64,000 nucleotides of DNA from Fallopia convolvulus (lineage: Eukaryota > Streptophyta > Magnoliopsida > Caryophyllales > Polygonaceae), in contig OZ024735.1 of NCBI GenBank assembly GCA_964016875.1, forward strand, positions 11,393,338 through 11,457,337, given 5' to 3'. A program made the position numbers and the translations under genes. The notes under the pieces are model-generated. The model had not been told where the DNA came from. It was given only the letters and a program-made list of their open reading frames with translations, and made no database searches. Each line of letters begins with the position of its first letter. The first letter of the stretch is position 1. This document shows positions 44,041 through 53,929 of the stretch, in pieces.

Positions 44041-44404
44041 ATGGAGAATCAGGATGGAACGACAGACTCGGGGAGAAAGAGTTCAGATTCTTCACCGCCG
44101 GTATATTCCTTGTCAAAGTCCACAAATTCGTCTCCAAATGGACCGGTTTGAGCTTGTCCTTCTCAATTGATTTTTTTCCTAATGTCTTTTTGTCAATCGT
44201 GATTATTATTTCTGACTGAGATCCAAATTGATTGGTTTCAAGGTGGTGGATAGGTTCGTGGAGGAGCTCAAGGTGGCGTTAGAGGCAGACATTCAAGATC
44301 GGATTACGAAGGAGAAGGAGATGCAAAGTTGTATCCAAGAGCGCGAACGCGAGGTCGCCGAACGCGAAGCTGCTTGGAAGGCTGGGCTCTCTCGCCGCAA
44401 TTGA
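44041..44404 (+). pseudogene. Two exon fragments of a coiled-coil protein gene, left arm
   Basis: Exon-like piece A (44041-44151) begins ATG and reads MENQDGTTDSGRKSSDSSPP, a Ser/Pro-rich N-terminus, then stops. Piece B (44243-44404) follows a CAAG acceptor and encodes a charged coiled-coil segment: VVDRFVEELKVALEAD, then KEKEMQ and ERE repeats, AEREAAWKAGLSRR. It then stops. The reading resembles the N-terminus of a plant coiled-coil protein that I cannot name. Copies are in the right arm at 58354-58464 and 58101-58262 (minus). As the pieces are broken and sit between repeats, capture by a transposon is likely. Confidence 0.5.
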
Positions 44405-44499
44405 TCGGTTTCAAGAATTCAGATTCTTCACCGCCGGCACATTTTCTCCGCCTCGTCAAAGTCTACAAATGTTGGTTTCAATGAGACGTAAGATTGCTC

Positions 44500-45207
44500 G
44501 CTTTCAATGAGACTCGACACTCACCCGACGGATCCGACGCTTCCGGCGCCGTCCGAGCAACTAAAGGTCGGTTTAACTTTGTTCAGCTTTCGATTTTCGT
44601 CTCAATTTCTATGCTCAATTTTAGGTCTAATTACCCTGAGTTTTCGATTTGATAATGCTTAAAGTTTCTGGTATAATTTTAGGGCTTATAAATTGTTAGT
44701 GAGTTTTGGATTGCTTCCAAATGAGAACATGATGCGAGATTGTTTCTTGGGTTTCATTTGTCGTGTTTGTGTTCATGGATTCTAGGTAAGAAGCAGCAGA
44801 AGTAGAAGCAGAAGAAGCAGAAGCAGAGGCAGAAGAAAAAGATGTCGGCTTCGCAATCCTTTCCCACCCCTTCTTTGCAAGTCTAAGCATGGTGAGTTTG
44901 TTTCTTTCCGCCTTTGAGCTTTAATTTTGTTCAGCTTTCGATTTCCCTCTCCAGTTTTTGTGCTCAATTTCAGGTAATTGTCGATTTAAATCTGCTTAAA
45001 GTTTCTGGTATGATTTTAGGGCTTGTTAATTGTAAGTGAGTTTTGGATTGCTTCCAAATGAGAACATGATGTGAGATTATGTGTTCGGTTCATTTCTTGT
45101 ATCTATGCAGTGTGCTCATCAATTCTAGGTCACATTTATTAATTTAGCTAGGCATGTCCTTGCAATTGTAGGGGCATCAATTTTTTGTGCTTGTCAAGTG
45201 TGAGATA
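44500..45207 (+). other. Gene-fragment-like sequence with AGAAGC microsatellite
   Basis: A short ATG-led stretch at about 44511-44570 (MRLDTHPTDPTLPAPSEQLK) ends at a GT donor. An (AGAAGC)n-like run lies at 44787-44845. The segment 44585-44760 is partly repeated at 44930-45090 ('tttctggtatgattttaggg', 'gagttttggattgcttcc'), an internal direct duplication. No protein family is recognised. Confidence 0.35.
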
Positions 45208-45212
45208 TGCTT
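45208..45212. repeat. Target-site duplication TGCTT (left)
   Basis: Repeated exactly at 48301-48305, bracketing the gag-only retroelement. The right arm shows the same flank as AAGCA at 57297-57301. Confidence 0.85.
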
Positions 45213-45640
45213 TGTTTTGGTCAAATTCCGACCGGTGATGAGCACGGATGCTTGATAGAGGATGTGAGGGGATAGATAGCCAAAGATGTATGATCATCGC
45301 TGGTCAGGAGATAAACGCATGTAAACAAGAACGAAAGCAATGAATATATGAATCAAACTAGATGTAAACACAATACAAATAAAGAAGAATTGCTTATCTC
45401 CTTTAATTAATGGTAAACTTGATATTACAAACTGACCGGCGTTTGGCGTCCAGGATCCAGGATCCCGCAGGAAGCCGTTCGAATGCAAAGAGACTATAGA
45501 GTAATATCAGTTACGAGGGCTGACTAAAAATGAGATTGAGAGAGGATTACAATGTGTGGATGAGAGTGAGTCGTGCCCCCTTTACATGGCTGAAATAACC
45601 TTTTTATATAGCTAAAAGTAAATGGGAGATAATGGGTAAC
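45213..45640 (-). repeat. Truncated 3' LTR of the gag-only element
   Basis: Matches 47643-48070 closely. The deletion joint lies at 'gggtaacttc|atcttgg'. The intact right-arm copy shows that the lost piece began after AACTTC and ended at AATTTC, so the joint lies on a 3-bp TTC microhomology. Confidence 0.88.
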
Positions 45641-46508
45641 TTCATCTTGGACATTGACGTGAGGAGATGGACGAGATGAATTTCACTACGTGCGTAAAAG
45701 CTTCCGTTAGCGACAGTCGTCGAATGTCTTGTCGTGAAGCATGACGTGGAGAACATGGTGCCTCAAAAGATGAGGGCTCATACCCCAGGAGCTGGGGGCT
45801 TGTGCTTTAGAAGCCGGAGGATTGTGCCTCAAGAGTCGAGGGCTTGTGCTTCAGAAGCTGGAGGCTTGAATGAGCAAGAAACCCCAGCAGAAGGCTTTTC
45901 GCTAGTCGGTGGATGTGCATAGCTATGGCTTCGACAGTAGGAAGGTTCAAGCTGGCGTACGGGTGACTCAAGGGATACCCCCAAGCCCCTGCCCGCTCGA
46001 GTCTAACCTGTCTTGAGGCGCGCGTCTGACGAGTTTTGTCCGGATGTCTGCAGAGCCCTGACGATGGTTTTCGACTATCTAGCGTCTGCCTATTGAGCTG
46101 ATGTCTGGCGTCTGGGAGATAAGTTCCCTGCCTTGATTATTTTGGCGAAAGATGCCCGTTGGCTGGCGTTCTCTGGCAGGAGATGACCGTTTCCTGGTGT
46201 GTTTCTAGCGTAAGATGCCCACTGGCTAGCGTCAAGAATCGAGAATCCTAATCTGTTTGCACATTAGATTCTAGAGAGTGGCGCATATACATTTGTCTTG
46301 AATTCTCGCAGATGAATATTGCTTTTGTCCTTTGGATTTTCTGCAAGGTAAAATCGAATATCTAGGAGAGATGGCCGTGGGTTTCCCCAACGACCCTCCG
46401 ACGCTCAAGTTAGTAATTGTATTCATGAGGAATTTATAAAACGAAAATTATAATAGCAAAAGAGTTGTAAGATCTTTGGAAATGATACGGATGAAACTTA
46501 TGTTTCCC
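45641..46508 (-). other. Non-coding internal tail of the gag-only element
   Basis: Lies between the gag stop and the 3' LTR. It has repeated 'gctggcgtctgg'-like and 'agatgcccgttggctggcg'-like words but no open frame with family features. In autonomous relatives pol would be here. Confidence 0.5.
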
Positions 46509-47570
46509 TCAGTTAAGAGTCTTTGCCTTGTTGCAAACCTCGTTGCTGTCATCCGAGGTCTCCTGATCAATTTCTTTACTGTCTGGGATCCAGAGGACGG
46601 GTTCAAGAATATGAAAGTCATGGTGTGGGATCCTGAAGTCATCTTCCTTGTCTTCTTCAAGGCGGATGTGGGCCATTGCCTTAACCTGGACCTCTTCAAA
46701 GTTTGTACATGGGTACTTTGTCAACTCTTTATAGAGTTCATTGCTCCTTTGAAGACCTTGACGAAATGCTTCAATGGAAGTCGAGACATCGCAATTGGGG
46801 ATTCTAACTTTCTATTGAACAAATCGGTTCCTGTAATCACGGAGAGTTTCATCATACCCCTGCACAATTTTGTATAAGTCATTAGAATACTTTTCAAGAC
46901 GTCGACTACTTATAAATTGAGCCTTAAAGAGTTCTATGAGATCCGCAAATGATTCCACGGATCCTTGCGGCAAATTGATGAACCATCTTAGGGATGGGCC
47001 ATCAAGAGTTGCCCCAAAGTTTTTGCACATGATGGCTTCACGGTCCTTTCTATGGATAGATGTCATCAACATCTTTTGCTTGACGATCGAGACATGATGG
47101 TTAGGATCGTCGGTGCCATCGTAGCTTGATATGTCCGGGATGACGAACCCCTTTGGGAGCTCGACAACGGAAATGGTTTCCACAAAGGGGGAAGCTTCGT
47201 AGCCATCTTCGGATTCCTTCTCTATAGGATGCGGGATCGCAAGGATCCTTGCAATCTTCTCATCGAGAGCCTTCAGTTCCTCTTGTATCTTTTGCTCAAA
47301 AATGTCCTTTAGTCGCTCTTGGATCACGGTTGTCGCTTCCGAAGGAGTTGCTGTAAGAGCGTGGATCCCGGATCCTGGATCCTGGATGGTAACCGTCTCT
47401 CCGGGAGAAGCGACCGCATGAGTTAGGATCCTTTCTGTATGTATCTGCGATCTCAAAAACTCATTTTCACTTGTTAGTTGCGCCACTAGGGCGTTAGATT
47501 TGGCTGTTTGGGCTTTGATTTCATCTAGGTCTTTTTTGAGGGCATCGAGTTGTGCAAAGAGATTCTCCAT
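46509..47570 (-). pseudogene. gag of the gag-only element, one stop (left arm)
   Basis: The frame starts MENLFAQLDALKKDLDEIKA at 47570, a leucine-rich coiled-coil beginning. It runs for 354 codons to a stop at 46509. The retrotransposon gag domain lies in the middle (SSYDGTDDPNHHVS, CKNFGATLDGPSLRWF, FADLIELFKAQF, DETLRDYRNRF). An in-frame TAG at 46812-46814 breaks it. The right-arm copy has a Lys codon at this place, so the stop arose after the duplication or in this arm only. There is no zinc knuckle. The protein would form capsids that package the element RNA. Confidence 0.82.
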
Positions 47571-47622
47571 GGTGAGGGGTCGATTTTTTGTAGGAGGTCG
47601 ATCGGTTTTCTTCAGCTACCGG

Positions 47623-47639
47623 CCCCACGGTGGGAGCCA
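47623..47639 (-). promoter_or_regulatory. Candidate primer-binding site of the gag-only element
   Basis: On the minus strand TGGCTCCCACCGTGGGG lies three bases after the 5' LTR end. The TGGC start complements a tRNA CCA end. I cannot assign the tRNA with confidence. Confidence 0.55.
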
Positions 47640-47642
47640 AAT

Positions 47643-48300
47643 TGTTTTGGTCAAATTCCGACCGGTGATGAGCACGGATGCTTGACAGAGGATGTGAGGG
47701 GATAGATAGCCAAAGATGTATGATCGTCGCCGGTCAGGAGATAAACGGATGTAAATAAGAACGAAAGCAATGAATATATGAATCAAACTAGATGTAAACA
47801 CAATACAAATAAAGAAGAATTGCTTATCTCCTTTAATTAATGGTAAACTTGAGATTACAAACTGACCGACGTCTGGCGTCCAGGATCAAGGATCCCGCAG
47901 AAAGTCGTTCGAATGCAAAGAGACTATAGAGTAATATCAGTTACGAGGGCTGACTACAAATGAGATTGAGAGAGGATTACAATGTGTGGATGAGAGTGAG
48001 TCGTGCCCCTTTTACATGGCTGAAATAACCCTTTTATATAGCTAATAGTAAATGGGATATAATGGGTAACTTCACCCTAAAAAGTAGGCTTTGAATGGGT
48101 CTTCCACGTTGGGAGGTTAATGAGTAACAACCCCTTGAAAATAGGCCTTTGAAATGTTGAACACGATCTGGTCAAAGAGGTTACAAGAAATCCCGAAAAT
48201 CAAGGGATCTCGTTGGTGCTGTAGGGCATTCGGTGAGCAGTCAGGATCCAGTAGACGGTGACCATCCGGTATAACCTAACTGAAAGTTTTGTGCTCAACA
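47643..48300 (-). repeat. Complete 5' LTR of the gag-only element
   Basis: 658 bp, the same length as the LTR copy in the right arm (56639-57296). It begins (minus) TGTTGAGCACAAAACTTTC and ends GACCAAAACA. Confidence 0.88.
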
Positions 48301-48305
48301 TGCTT
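48301..48305. repeat. Target-site duplication TGCTT (right)
   Basis: Exact copy of 45208-45212. Confidence 0.85.
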
Positions 48306-49680
48306 GTTAGTTTATCTTTAGAATTTTTCAAGAACTTCAGATTTAATTAGGGCTTGTCAAGTGAGATTTAGGGTAATCATTATGATTATTTGAATAGCCC
48401 TCTACTGACTCAGCTCTCCCTTGCAGCTAAGGTGATTCACAAAGCAGGTATCCAATTCATTCTTGAGCCTAATGTTGAATGTTCTTGCAAATGTTGAATG
48501 TTCCAAAGTGTTATTAGTATTTTTGGTACTTAATATGCTTCTGATGATGGCAATTTAGAGAGGAGGGATGATATCACAAAGAAGGTATCCAATTCATTCT
48601 TGAGCCTAATTATTGATTCAAGCAGCAATTCATAGATGTATTGGTCGGTGTAATTAATTGATGGGGAAAAGCAAGATGCAATAAATCTGTAAGAAATGTG
48701 CATTTTGTTCGGTTTTAGGTGTAATTAACTTTTTAGACTTCTATTGAGATGTATTTTAGCTGAGATGGCTTACACTCTTATGGGCTTTTGCTTAGTTGGG
48801 CCTTTTATAAGGTAATACTTGATCATTTAATTGGGCAATTCCTAGTAAATTGTATTTAATTTTTATTCGTGCTCTTTTGTGAATTCTATGTTAGAGAAGT
48901 GACCTATAGTGGAATATAGGTTTAAAATTAGGTAAAGTAGCATGGATGTTGATTTGAACTTACCTGGCTTTCTACAAATGATGATATGATGATATCTTCC
49001 AAAGGTATACTAGTCAGAAGGCTAGCCTTAAATCCAGACTAGAATATATGATACTAGCAGGAACACTAGAACTGTTGTGTTTCTTTTCTTTTTGTGTATT
49101 ATGTAAAATATCTTCGTGCCGAGGAGATCGCCACAACCTCCTCATTCCAGGGGAATTTCTTCGCCGTTGAGGCCCGTGGTTGGCCGCGCATTCTGCCTGT
49201 CGGCTATCTGAGTGTTGGGTTCTGCCTCCCTAACATCCAAGTCAAGCAAGCGAAGTGTTGAGTCGTCCCCAATCTCTGATGTTGAGTTTAATCTGAACAA
49301 GGTCGGATTCTTATTCTGAATTTCGTTTTAAGGCTTGTTGCTTGTGGCTATAATGCTGATTTGGTTTGGCAGATTACTTAGGGTTTCTGTTTTGGAAAAA
49401 TCTATTAAAATTTGATCCCTTTTGGGAATACCTTTTTGTTGTCCTGAATTTCGTTGTCAATTCGACCCATTGGTTGTAATTAGATCCAAGCGTTGTAATT
49501 CAAACTTCTGGTTCCTTAAGATTTCTATGGTTCGACTTTTCTTGTGTTTTGTTGAGTAGAGAGTTGACAATTTTAGCTTTTGGTCGAGTCCCTGTTTGTT
49601 TTTCCGGAATACCTTATCTCTTTTTAAGTGGGCAAAAGATCCCATTAACAGTTGAACTGATTTAAACCGACCCATCAAAC
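48306..49680 (+). other. Unannotated sequence with one GC-rich exon-like piece
   Basis: Mostly AT-rich. A short direct repeat 'ggtatccaattcattcttgagcctaat' occurs near 48446 and 48584. At 49118-49256 a GC-richer open stretch reads EEIATTSSFQGNFFAVEARG and then stops. I do not recognise it. The part up to about 48955 is missing from the right arm, and 48957-49012 is the innermost clear match to it. Confidence 0.35.
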
Positions 49681-50720
49681 TCTATCAACAAATTGGGCAA
49701 AAAGATTTAATCTTTATGAAAGAAAAAGATACAAAACTGCTCAATGGATGAAAGCACTCAGCTTTATGAAAGGAAATTGGATTTTTTTTAACTTAACGTT
49801 AATTCTAACATCAACATACTGCTAGCAAAAAAACGAGAACAACACCACCACGCAGCAACAAACAACGTCAATGGAAGGAACCAGGAGCGGAGGCAAGGAT
49901 CAGGCCGAGCCCAGCGCCACGGGCCGTGTCGACACCGCCACCGCACTAGAACCCTACCTGAACGGCAACAACGAAGAACGAAAATATTTTATAATGTAAC
50001 TTTCTGCTATTATTATATTTTATAAAAAGTTTATAAGTAGTTTTCACTAAAGTTTTAACCAAGTAGAATAGATTAAAGTTCATATGATATTAATATGGGT
50101 TATTTTTAAGTACAAAGGTTGAGATGAAAGGACATTTTTATCACTTTTGCAAAATAAGGGGTTGTTTGTGTAATTTTTCGGAAATGGATTGAACCCGAAA
50201 TGGGTTGTCTTCAACCTTTGGCTTGAATTTTCAAATGGCTATAACTTCTTCGTTTCTTAACAGATTTTCGATCTGAAAGATGTTCTGGAAAGCCCATGAC
50301 AAGATCTATCAAACCCCTCAATAAATTGTCCAAAATAATACAGTTTCCTAGGCCCAAAATCATTTGTAATCCTTCAAATTCGAGCAAACAAGAGAAGATT
50401 TAGGGGTTTTCAAGTCGGAATTTGTGTAGTTTCATGCCAAAATTGCCATTTTCGGATTGTTTCATCCATCATCATTCAGATGCGGATTGGTGGCGCTGGG
50501 CTTCGCCCTCTCCCTCGTCCACCGAGCTCTGCCCGCCCACCTGCCCACCTCCAGTCGATGGCTCCTTCCTTCGATCGTGGTTCTGGTGTAGCCTAAAAGT
50601 AAAATTGGAGCCAAAAATTACAGCCCAAAATTGAAATTGGAGCAAAAAATTAGAGCCCAAAATTGAAATTGGAGCCAAAATATGGAGCCAAAAATTTGGA
50701 GCCTAAGTACTGTTTTTTTA
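49681..50720 (+). repeat. LTR-derived repeats in the inverted-duplication spacer
   Basis: 49681-49935 is a diverged inverted match to about 52985-53290 (shared 'tacaaaactgctcaatgga', 'aggccgagccca'). From 49990 to 50600 the sequence is a direct match to about 53935-54480, the family of 21480-22410 (landmarks ACCCGAAATGGGTTGTCTTC, CTATAACTTCTTCG, GCGCTGGGCTTCGCCCTC). From 50597 to 50705 'ttggagccaaaaattacagcccaaaattgaaa'-like words repeat four or five times. No gene is seen; frames in the GC-rich part are not considered genes. Confidence 0.5.
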
Positions 50721-50893
50721 TCAGGAGCCTAAGTATTGTTGATTTGGAAATCATATTTAATAAGAATAAAAAAGATTTTCGATAATGAAAAAGACATTAT
50801 AATTTAATGGATAAATAACTATTTTGAAGTTTTGAGGGATATAATAATTGATTTTGTAAGATTCAAAGGGTATATATACAATTTGAACCCGAT

Positions 50894-50928
50894 CCCTAAA
50901 CCCTAAACCCTAAACACCAAACCCTAAA
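50894..50928. repeat. Short interstitial telomere-type repeat
   Basis: Three perfect CCCTAAA units (50894-50914), one degenerate unit (CACCAAA) and one more perfect unit (50922-50928). CCCTAAA is the complement of the standard plant telomere repeat. Confidence 0.85.
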
Positions 50929-51029
50929 CCGCAAATCTTTCTTCTTCATATATGTTTTCCTTGTCGAAAATCTTTCTTCTTTATATTAAATATGATTAAA
51001 ATCTCACCAAATAAACAATACTTGGGCTT

Positions 51030-51290
51030 CAATTTAGAAAACATTATATTACTTTAGAATCGTTCATTCTAATAAGAAATCGTTATATTCCTTTATAATT
51101 GTTCATTGTTATAAGAAATCGTTATATTCCTTTAGAATCGTTCATTCTAATAAGAAAAAGTTATACATAATGAAAGCGTTATATTCATTTAGAATCGTTC
51201 ATTCTTATAAGAACTCATTATATTCGGTTAGAATTATTCATTCTTATAAGCAATCATTATATTCATTTAGAATCGTTCATTCTTAGAGAT
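51030..51290 (+). repeat. 39-bp tandem array, spacer copy (about 6 units)
   Basis: Same unit as 43060-43840 ('agaatcgttcattctaataa', 'gaaatcgttatattccttt') but shorter and more degenerate. It lies in the spacer between the arms, in the orientation of the left arm. Confidence 0.85.
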
Positions 51291-52060
51291 AAGTGGTTAG
51301 ACTTTGAGGTAAAAGGATTGAAGTTTAATGGTTAGAGTTCAGTTCAAAATTAACAAAACCTAATTAGTTCAAATGTTATGGTTAAAGTTTAAGATTAACA
51401 AAATCTAAACCTCTATGATGATCTTCATATGCTTGATGTTGATAAGTACCCGCTAGGGGTTCGAGGGCACCGCCCCCGATAAGACCAGGGGTCCCCCCTA
51501 GTAGGGGGTTCGGGAGGCAATGCCCCCACGATGGTGGTCTCACTAACCGGTCACCGAGTTAGTTTATCGTGGTCCATTTGAAACTACGACCTATATTTGA
51601 AAAATAAATAGCTTATGTTCAATATATTTTTTTTATAAAATTACTTGGTAATTTATCATCTAGAACATTTGGTTTAGGAGGAAAAAAGGAGAAAATATTT
51701 GCTTTATGCATATTTGGACAGGCTGAAATATTTAAATCCTAAAACCTATATATCTTAAACACCAAATTTTAAAATTCATTACATAAAACCTATTTGGCTA
51801 CAAGTTTGTCCTTGAATTAAGGATAATTCCGTTACAATTCAATATTTTAAGCAAGAAATTAAATAATTTTGCGGACTTGTGAAAAATCAAATATTGAATG
51901 AAATATTACCACTCGAGATTACAAGCGGGAAGATGAAAATTTTACGCTTGACCACTTTTCTTCACATATCTGCCAAAGACAAACCCTAGCTCCCTCATCT
52001 CTTTTAATTTCTACCAGTGTCATTGTAGGGTTCCCTCTCTCCACTCCCGAAGCTCTTCAA
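51291..52060. other. Unannotated spacer sequence with a GC-rich patch
   Basis: AT-rich except for a GC-rich patch at 51448-51570 with near-palindromic CCCCCTAGTAGGGGG (51494-51508) and repeated 'gggttcg-gag-gca-cc-ccc' words, possibly a transposon end. A 24-codon ATG-led frame at 52063 (MASEASRSRIPADFPEPSFQ) follows a gene-like CT-rich leader. It may be the first exon of a captured gene. Confidence 0.35.
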
Positions 52061-52232
52061 CAATGGCATCAGAGGCTTCTAGATCCAGAATCCCCGCCGA
52101 CTTCCCGGAACCTTCTTTTCAGTTTTCCATCTCTTGATAACCTCCCTCTTTTTTTCATCTCTCTTGAATTCGTCCCTATCTCACACAAATTCCTCTCCAT
52201 TCTCCCTTACTCAATTCCTTTGCTAGTCTACC

Positions 52233-52613
52233 ATGGATGCTACGACTGCCGGCCACCTCGGGTGTGTCATCGTCGCTGCCGACGATAGTGAGGAGAGTAT
52301 GCACACTCTTAATTGGGCCCTCAATAACCTTTGGCTCCAGGCTCCTTCCCCAACCTCCCGGACGACGGAGACGGTGGATCCATCCTTGTTCTTCATACTG
52401 CCATCCCCACCGTTGGCATCAACCCCGGATCCAAACGTTTTGGCGGCCCTAGTTGAGTTCGATTTCCAATTTTAGGGTTTTGGACAAATAATTTATGTTG
52501 TATTTTTTCACCTTTTCTGTAATTGCGGGTTTCAATTGATCTGTTTTTGTTGGAAGTTAGGCATGGAGGTGCTAGCGCTTACAGCGGCTATTGAGGCGCA
52601 CCAGTGGCAGATC
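52233..52613 (+). pseudogene. Universal stress protein (USP) family gene fragment
   Basis: Exon 1 starts MDATTAGHLGCVIVAADDSE and continues ESMHTLNWALNNL, the N-terminal strand and helix of plant USP-domain proteins. After a one-base-type frameshift near 52345-52365 the family pattern resumes in another frame (GGSILVLHTAIP, then NPGSKRFGGP). A clean GT-AG intron follows (52452-52560, 109 bp). The spliced codon joins exon 2, MEVLALTAAIEAHQ, again a USP pattern. Homology ends at about 52613. The ATP-binding C-terminal half is missing, so it is not functional. The preserved intron shows a DNA-level copy, not a retrocopy. Confidence 0.75.
52452..52560 (+). other. Intron within the USP fragment
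   Basis: Starts GTTGAG and ends GTTAG, 109 bp, T-rich. Splicing rebuilds a Ser codon between GGP and MEV, which supports the exon border. Confidence 0.65.
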
Positions 52614-52813
52614 TGTTTTTGTCCATAGGTCCCTTTGTGCTTTTTTGTTGGTGTTATTTTGGATCATTTGTCAACAGAGTATGTAAAAGATGGATCTACC
52701 TTCACTAATTTTGTCATCCGATCATCTTGGCTTTAATTTTTTTTGAAGGATGACATTTTCTACTATTTTGCTTGTGTGATTTACTATGTAAATGACACGT
52801 TGTGTACCCCCAG

Positions 52814-52928
52814 GGTTAAGAAGATGATGAAAATGACAAAGAAAGTTGCAAGTCGAGTGCTTTCTGGGGTTGTTAAGGTTTTTGGGTATGTTACATGCTT
52901 TTTTGTGAACTCCAAAGTGGGTTGCTAA
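52814..52928 (+). pseudogene. Senescence/ERD7-type gene fragment
   Basis: After a CCCCCAG acceptor a short frame reads VKKMMKMTKKVASRVLSGVV, then KVFGYVTCFFVNSKVG and a stop. This fits the C-terminal 'senescence' domain of plant ERD7-like proteins (family pattern K-KMT--VA--V--GVVKVSG-FT-S--NSK-GKK). Only about 36 codons remain. It is in the same orientation as the USP fragment 200 bp upstream but comes from an unrelated family, so the two were brought together secondarily. Confidence 0.55.
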
Positions 52929-52984
52929 ATATTATATTTTTGTACTTTTGGATGTAATATAAGGTGGTTTTTTGGATGGTTTGT

Positions 52985-53295
52985 ATTAGGTTGTTGTGCG
53001 GCCGATGGCGTTGGGCTCGGCCTGGTCTTCGCCGCAGAAACTGGTCCTCGCCGCCACTCCTGGTTCTTTCTATTGACGTTGTTTGTTGTTGCGTGGTGGT
53101 GCTGTGCTGTTCTAGTTTTTTTTTGTTAGCAGTAGGTTGGACTTAGAATTAAGGTTAAGTTAAAAAAAATCCAATTTCCTTTCATAAAGCTTCGTGCTTT
53201 CCTCCATTGAGCAGTTTTGTATCTTTTTTTTTCATAAAGATGAATCTCTTTGCCTAATTTGTTGATAGAGTTGTAACGGGTTTGGTACATGTTCG
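52985..53295 (-). repeat. Inner inverted match to 49681-49935
   Basis: On the minus strand this matches the start of the repeat cluster at 49681-49935, with visible divergence ('tacaaaactgctcaatggag', 'ggccgagcccaacgcc'). This inner pair is more diverged than the main arms and may be an older repeat pair rather than part of the same duplication. Confidence 0.5.
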
Positions 53296-53394
53296 TGTTG
53301 ATCCAACGGGTCACGATCATAAATTTTTTTATCTTTTATTTTATGTTTATTCAAATAATTAATATTATATTTAATTAAAATAATACTTTATTAG

Positions 53395-53650
53395 GTCGAC
53401 TCGATTGACTTAGTCAAACGAGTCGACCTGGTTGTAGGGCTGTCCAACGGGTCGACCCGTTGACCCGTAAAAAAAAGTAAAGTCGACCCGTGACCCGACC
53501 TGCAACCCGTAAAACAGGTTACAGGTTTACGGGTTGATCCGTTTGACCCGTTTGACTGGGTCAAATGGGTGGAAAAGGGTCAAACAGGTCAAAGTTGACC
53601 CGTTTTTAACCCTTTTTGACCCGTAAAACTTTTACTTTTACACTTTAGTT
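53395..53650. repeat. GGGTCGACCCG-rich hAT-like terminal sequence
   Basis: From 53436 the sequence reads TAGGGCTGTCCAACGGGTCG and continues with dense GACCCG/CGGGTC words, like the hAT-type ends at 2333. I found no partner end or TSD, so this is a partial element. Confidence 0.45.
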
Positions 53651-53654
53651 TACG

Positions 53655-53890
53655 AACTGAATTCTATTGGGTTTTTTTATATTTGAAATGCACATAAATA
53701 TGGAATGCACACAAGAAACAATGGAATGCACATAAAAATCGATATTCACCGTGTGATTAAATAACTCACATTTATTCATATTTTACATTCCCGTCTATTA
53801 AACATACTAGAGGGTTGACCTTGTCCGTTAGACGGATCAGTATACCATTAATTTGAGAACGAATATGAAATCGGATAAATAATACTAAAC
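53655..53890 (-). repeat. Dispersed 200-bp repeat, copy 3
   Basis: Minus-strand member of the family at 22855, 41920 and 60385. On the minus strand a TCCGTCTAACGGA hairpin (53824-53836) is followed by CTAG (53807-53810) and T. Confidence 0.65.
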
Positions 53891-53929
53891 TAACAAAATA
53901 ATACAATTTGGATCAACTTGGATCAAGTA

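Larger units (their letters stand above)
45213..48300 (-). mobile_element. Gag-only LTR retrotransposon (TR-GAG-like), left arm
   Basis: On the minus strand it has a complete 5' LTR (48300 to 47643, 658 bp, TGTTGAGC…CAAAACA), a primer-site-like sequence directly inside it, a gag frame, a non-coding tail, and a 3' LTR (45640 to 45213) that has lost about 230 bp of its start. A 5-bp TSD TGCTT flanks the whole. There is no protease, reverse transcriptase or integrase, and too little space for them. This fits the non-autonomous class known as TR-GAG elements, which would rely on enzymes of an autonomous relative. The gag type suggests a Tat/Ogre-related gypsy source. Confidence 0.85.
38156..49012 (+). 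repeat. Left arm of large inverted duplication
   Basis: Everything from the gypsy 3' LTR through the tandem array, the coiled-coil gene fragments and the gag-only element recurs in reverse order and orientation at about 54952-64000. The stretch 41629-45212 (3584 bp) corresponds to 57297-60878 (3582 bp) almost without indels. The right arm lacks about 47263-48955. The left arm lacks part of one LTR at 45640 and about 430 bp of the gypsy LTR. Confidence 0.92.

Noticed and set aside
46476..46877. 133-codon plus-strand frame opposite gag, and its right-arm mirror at 55392-55787
   Set aside because: Antisense shadow of the gag frame. It appears in both arms only because gag is duplicated.
51494..51508. 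CCCCCTAGTAGGGGG as a LINE 3' remnant, because similar bases lie at the ORF2 end (20407-20420)
   Set aside because: The similarity is limited to about 12 bases of simple composition, with no ORF2 or A-tail alongside.
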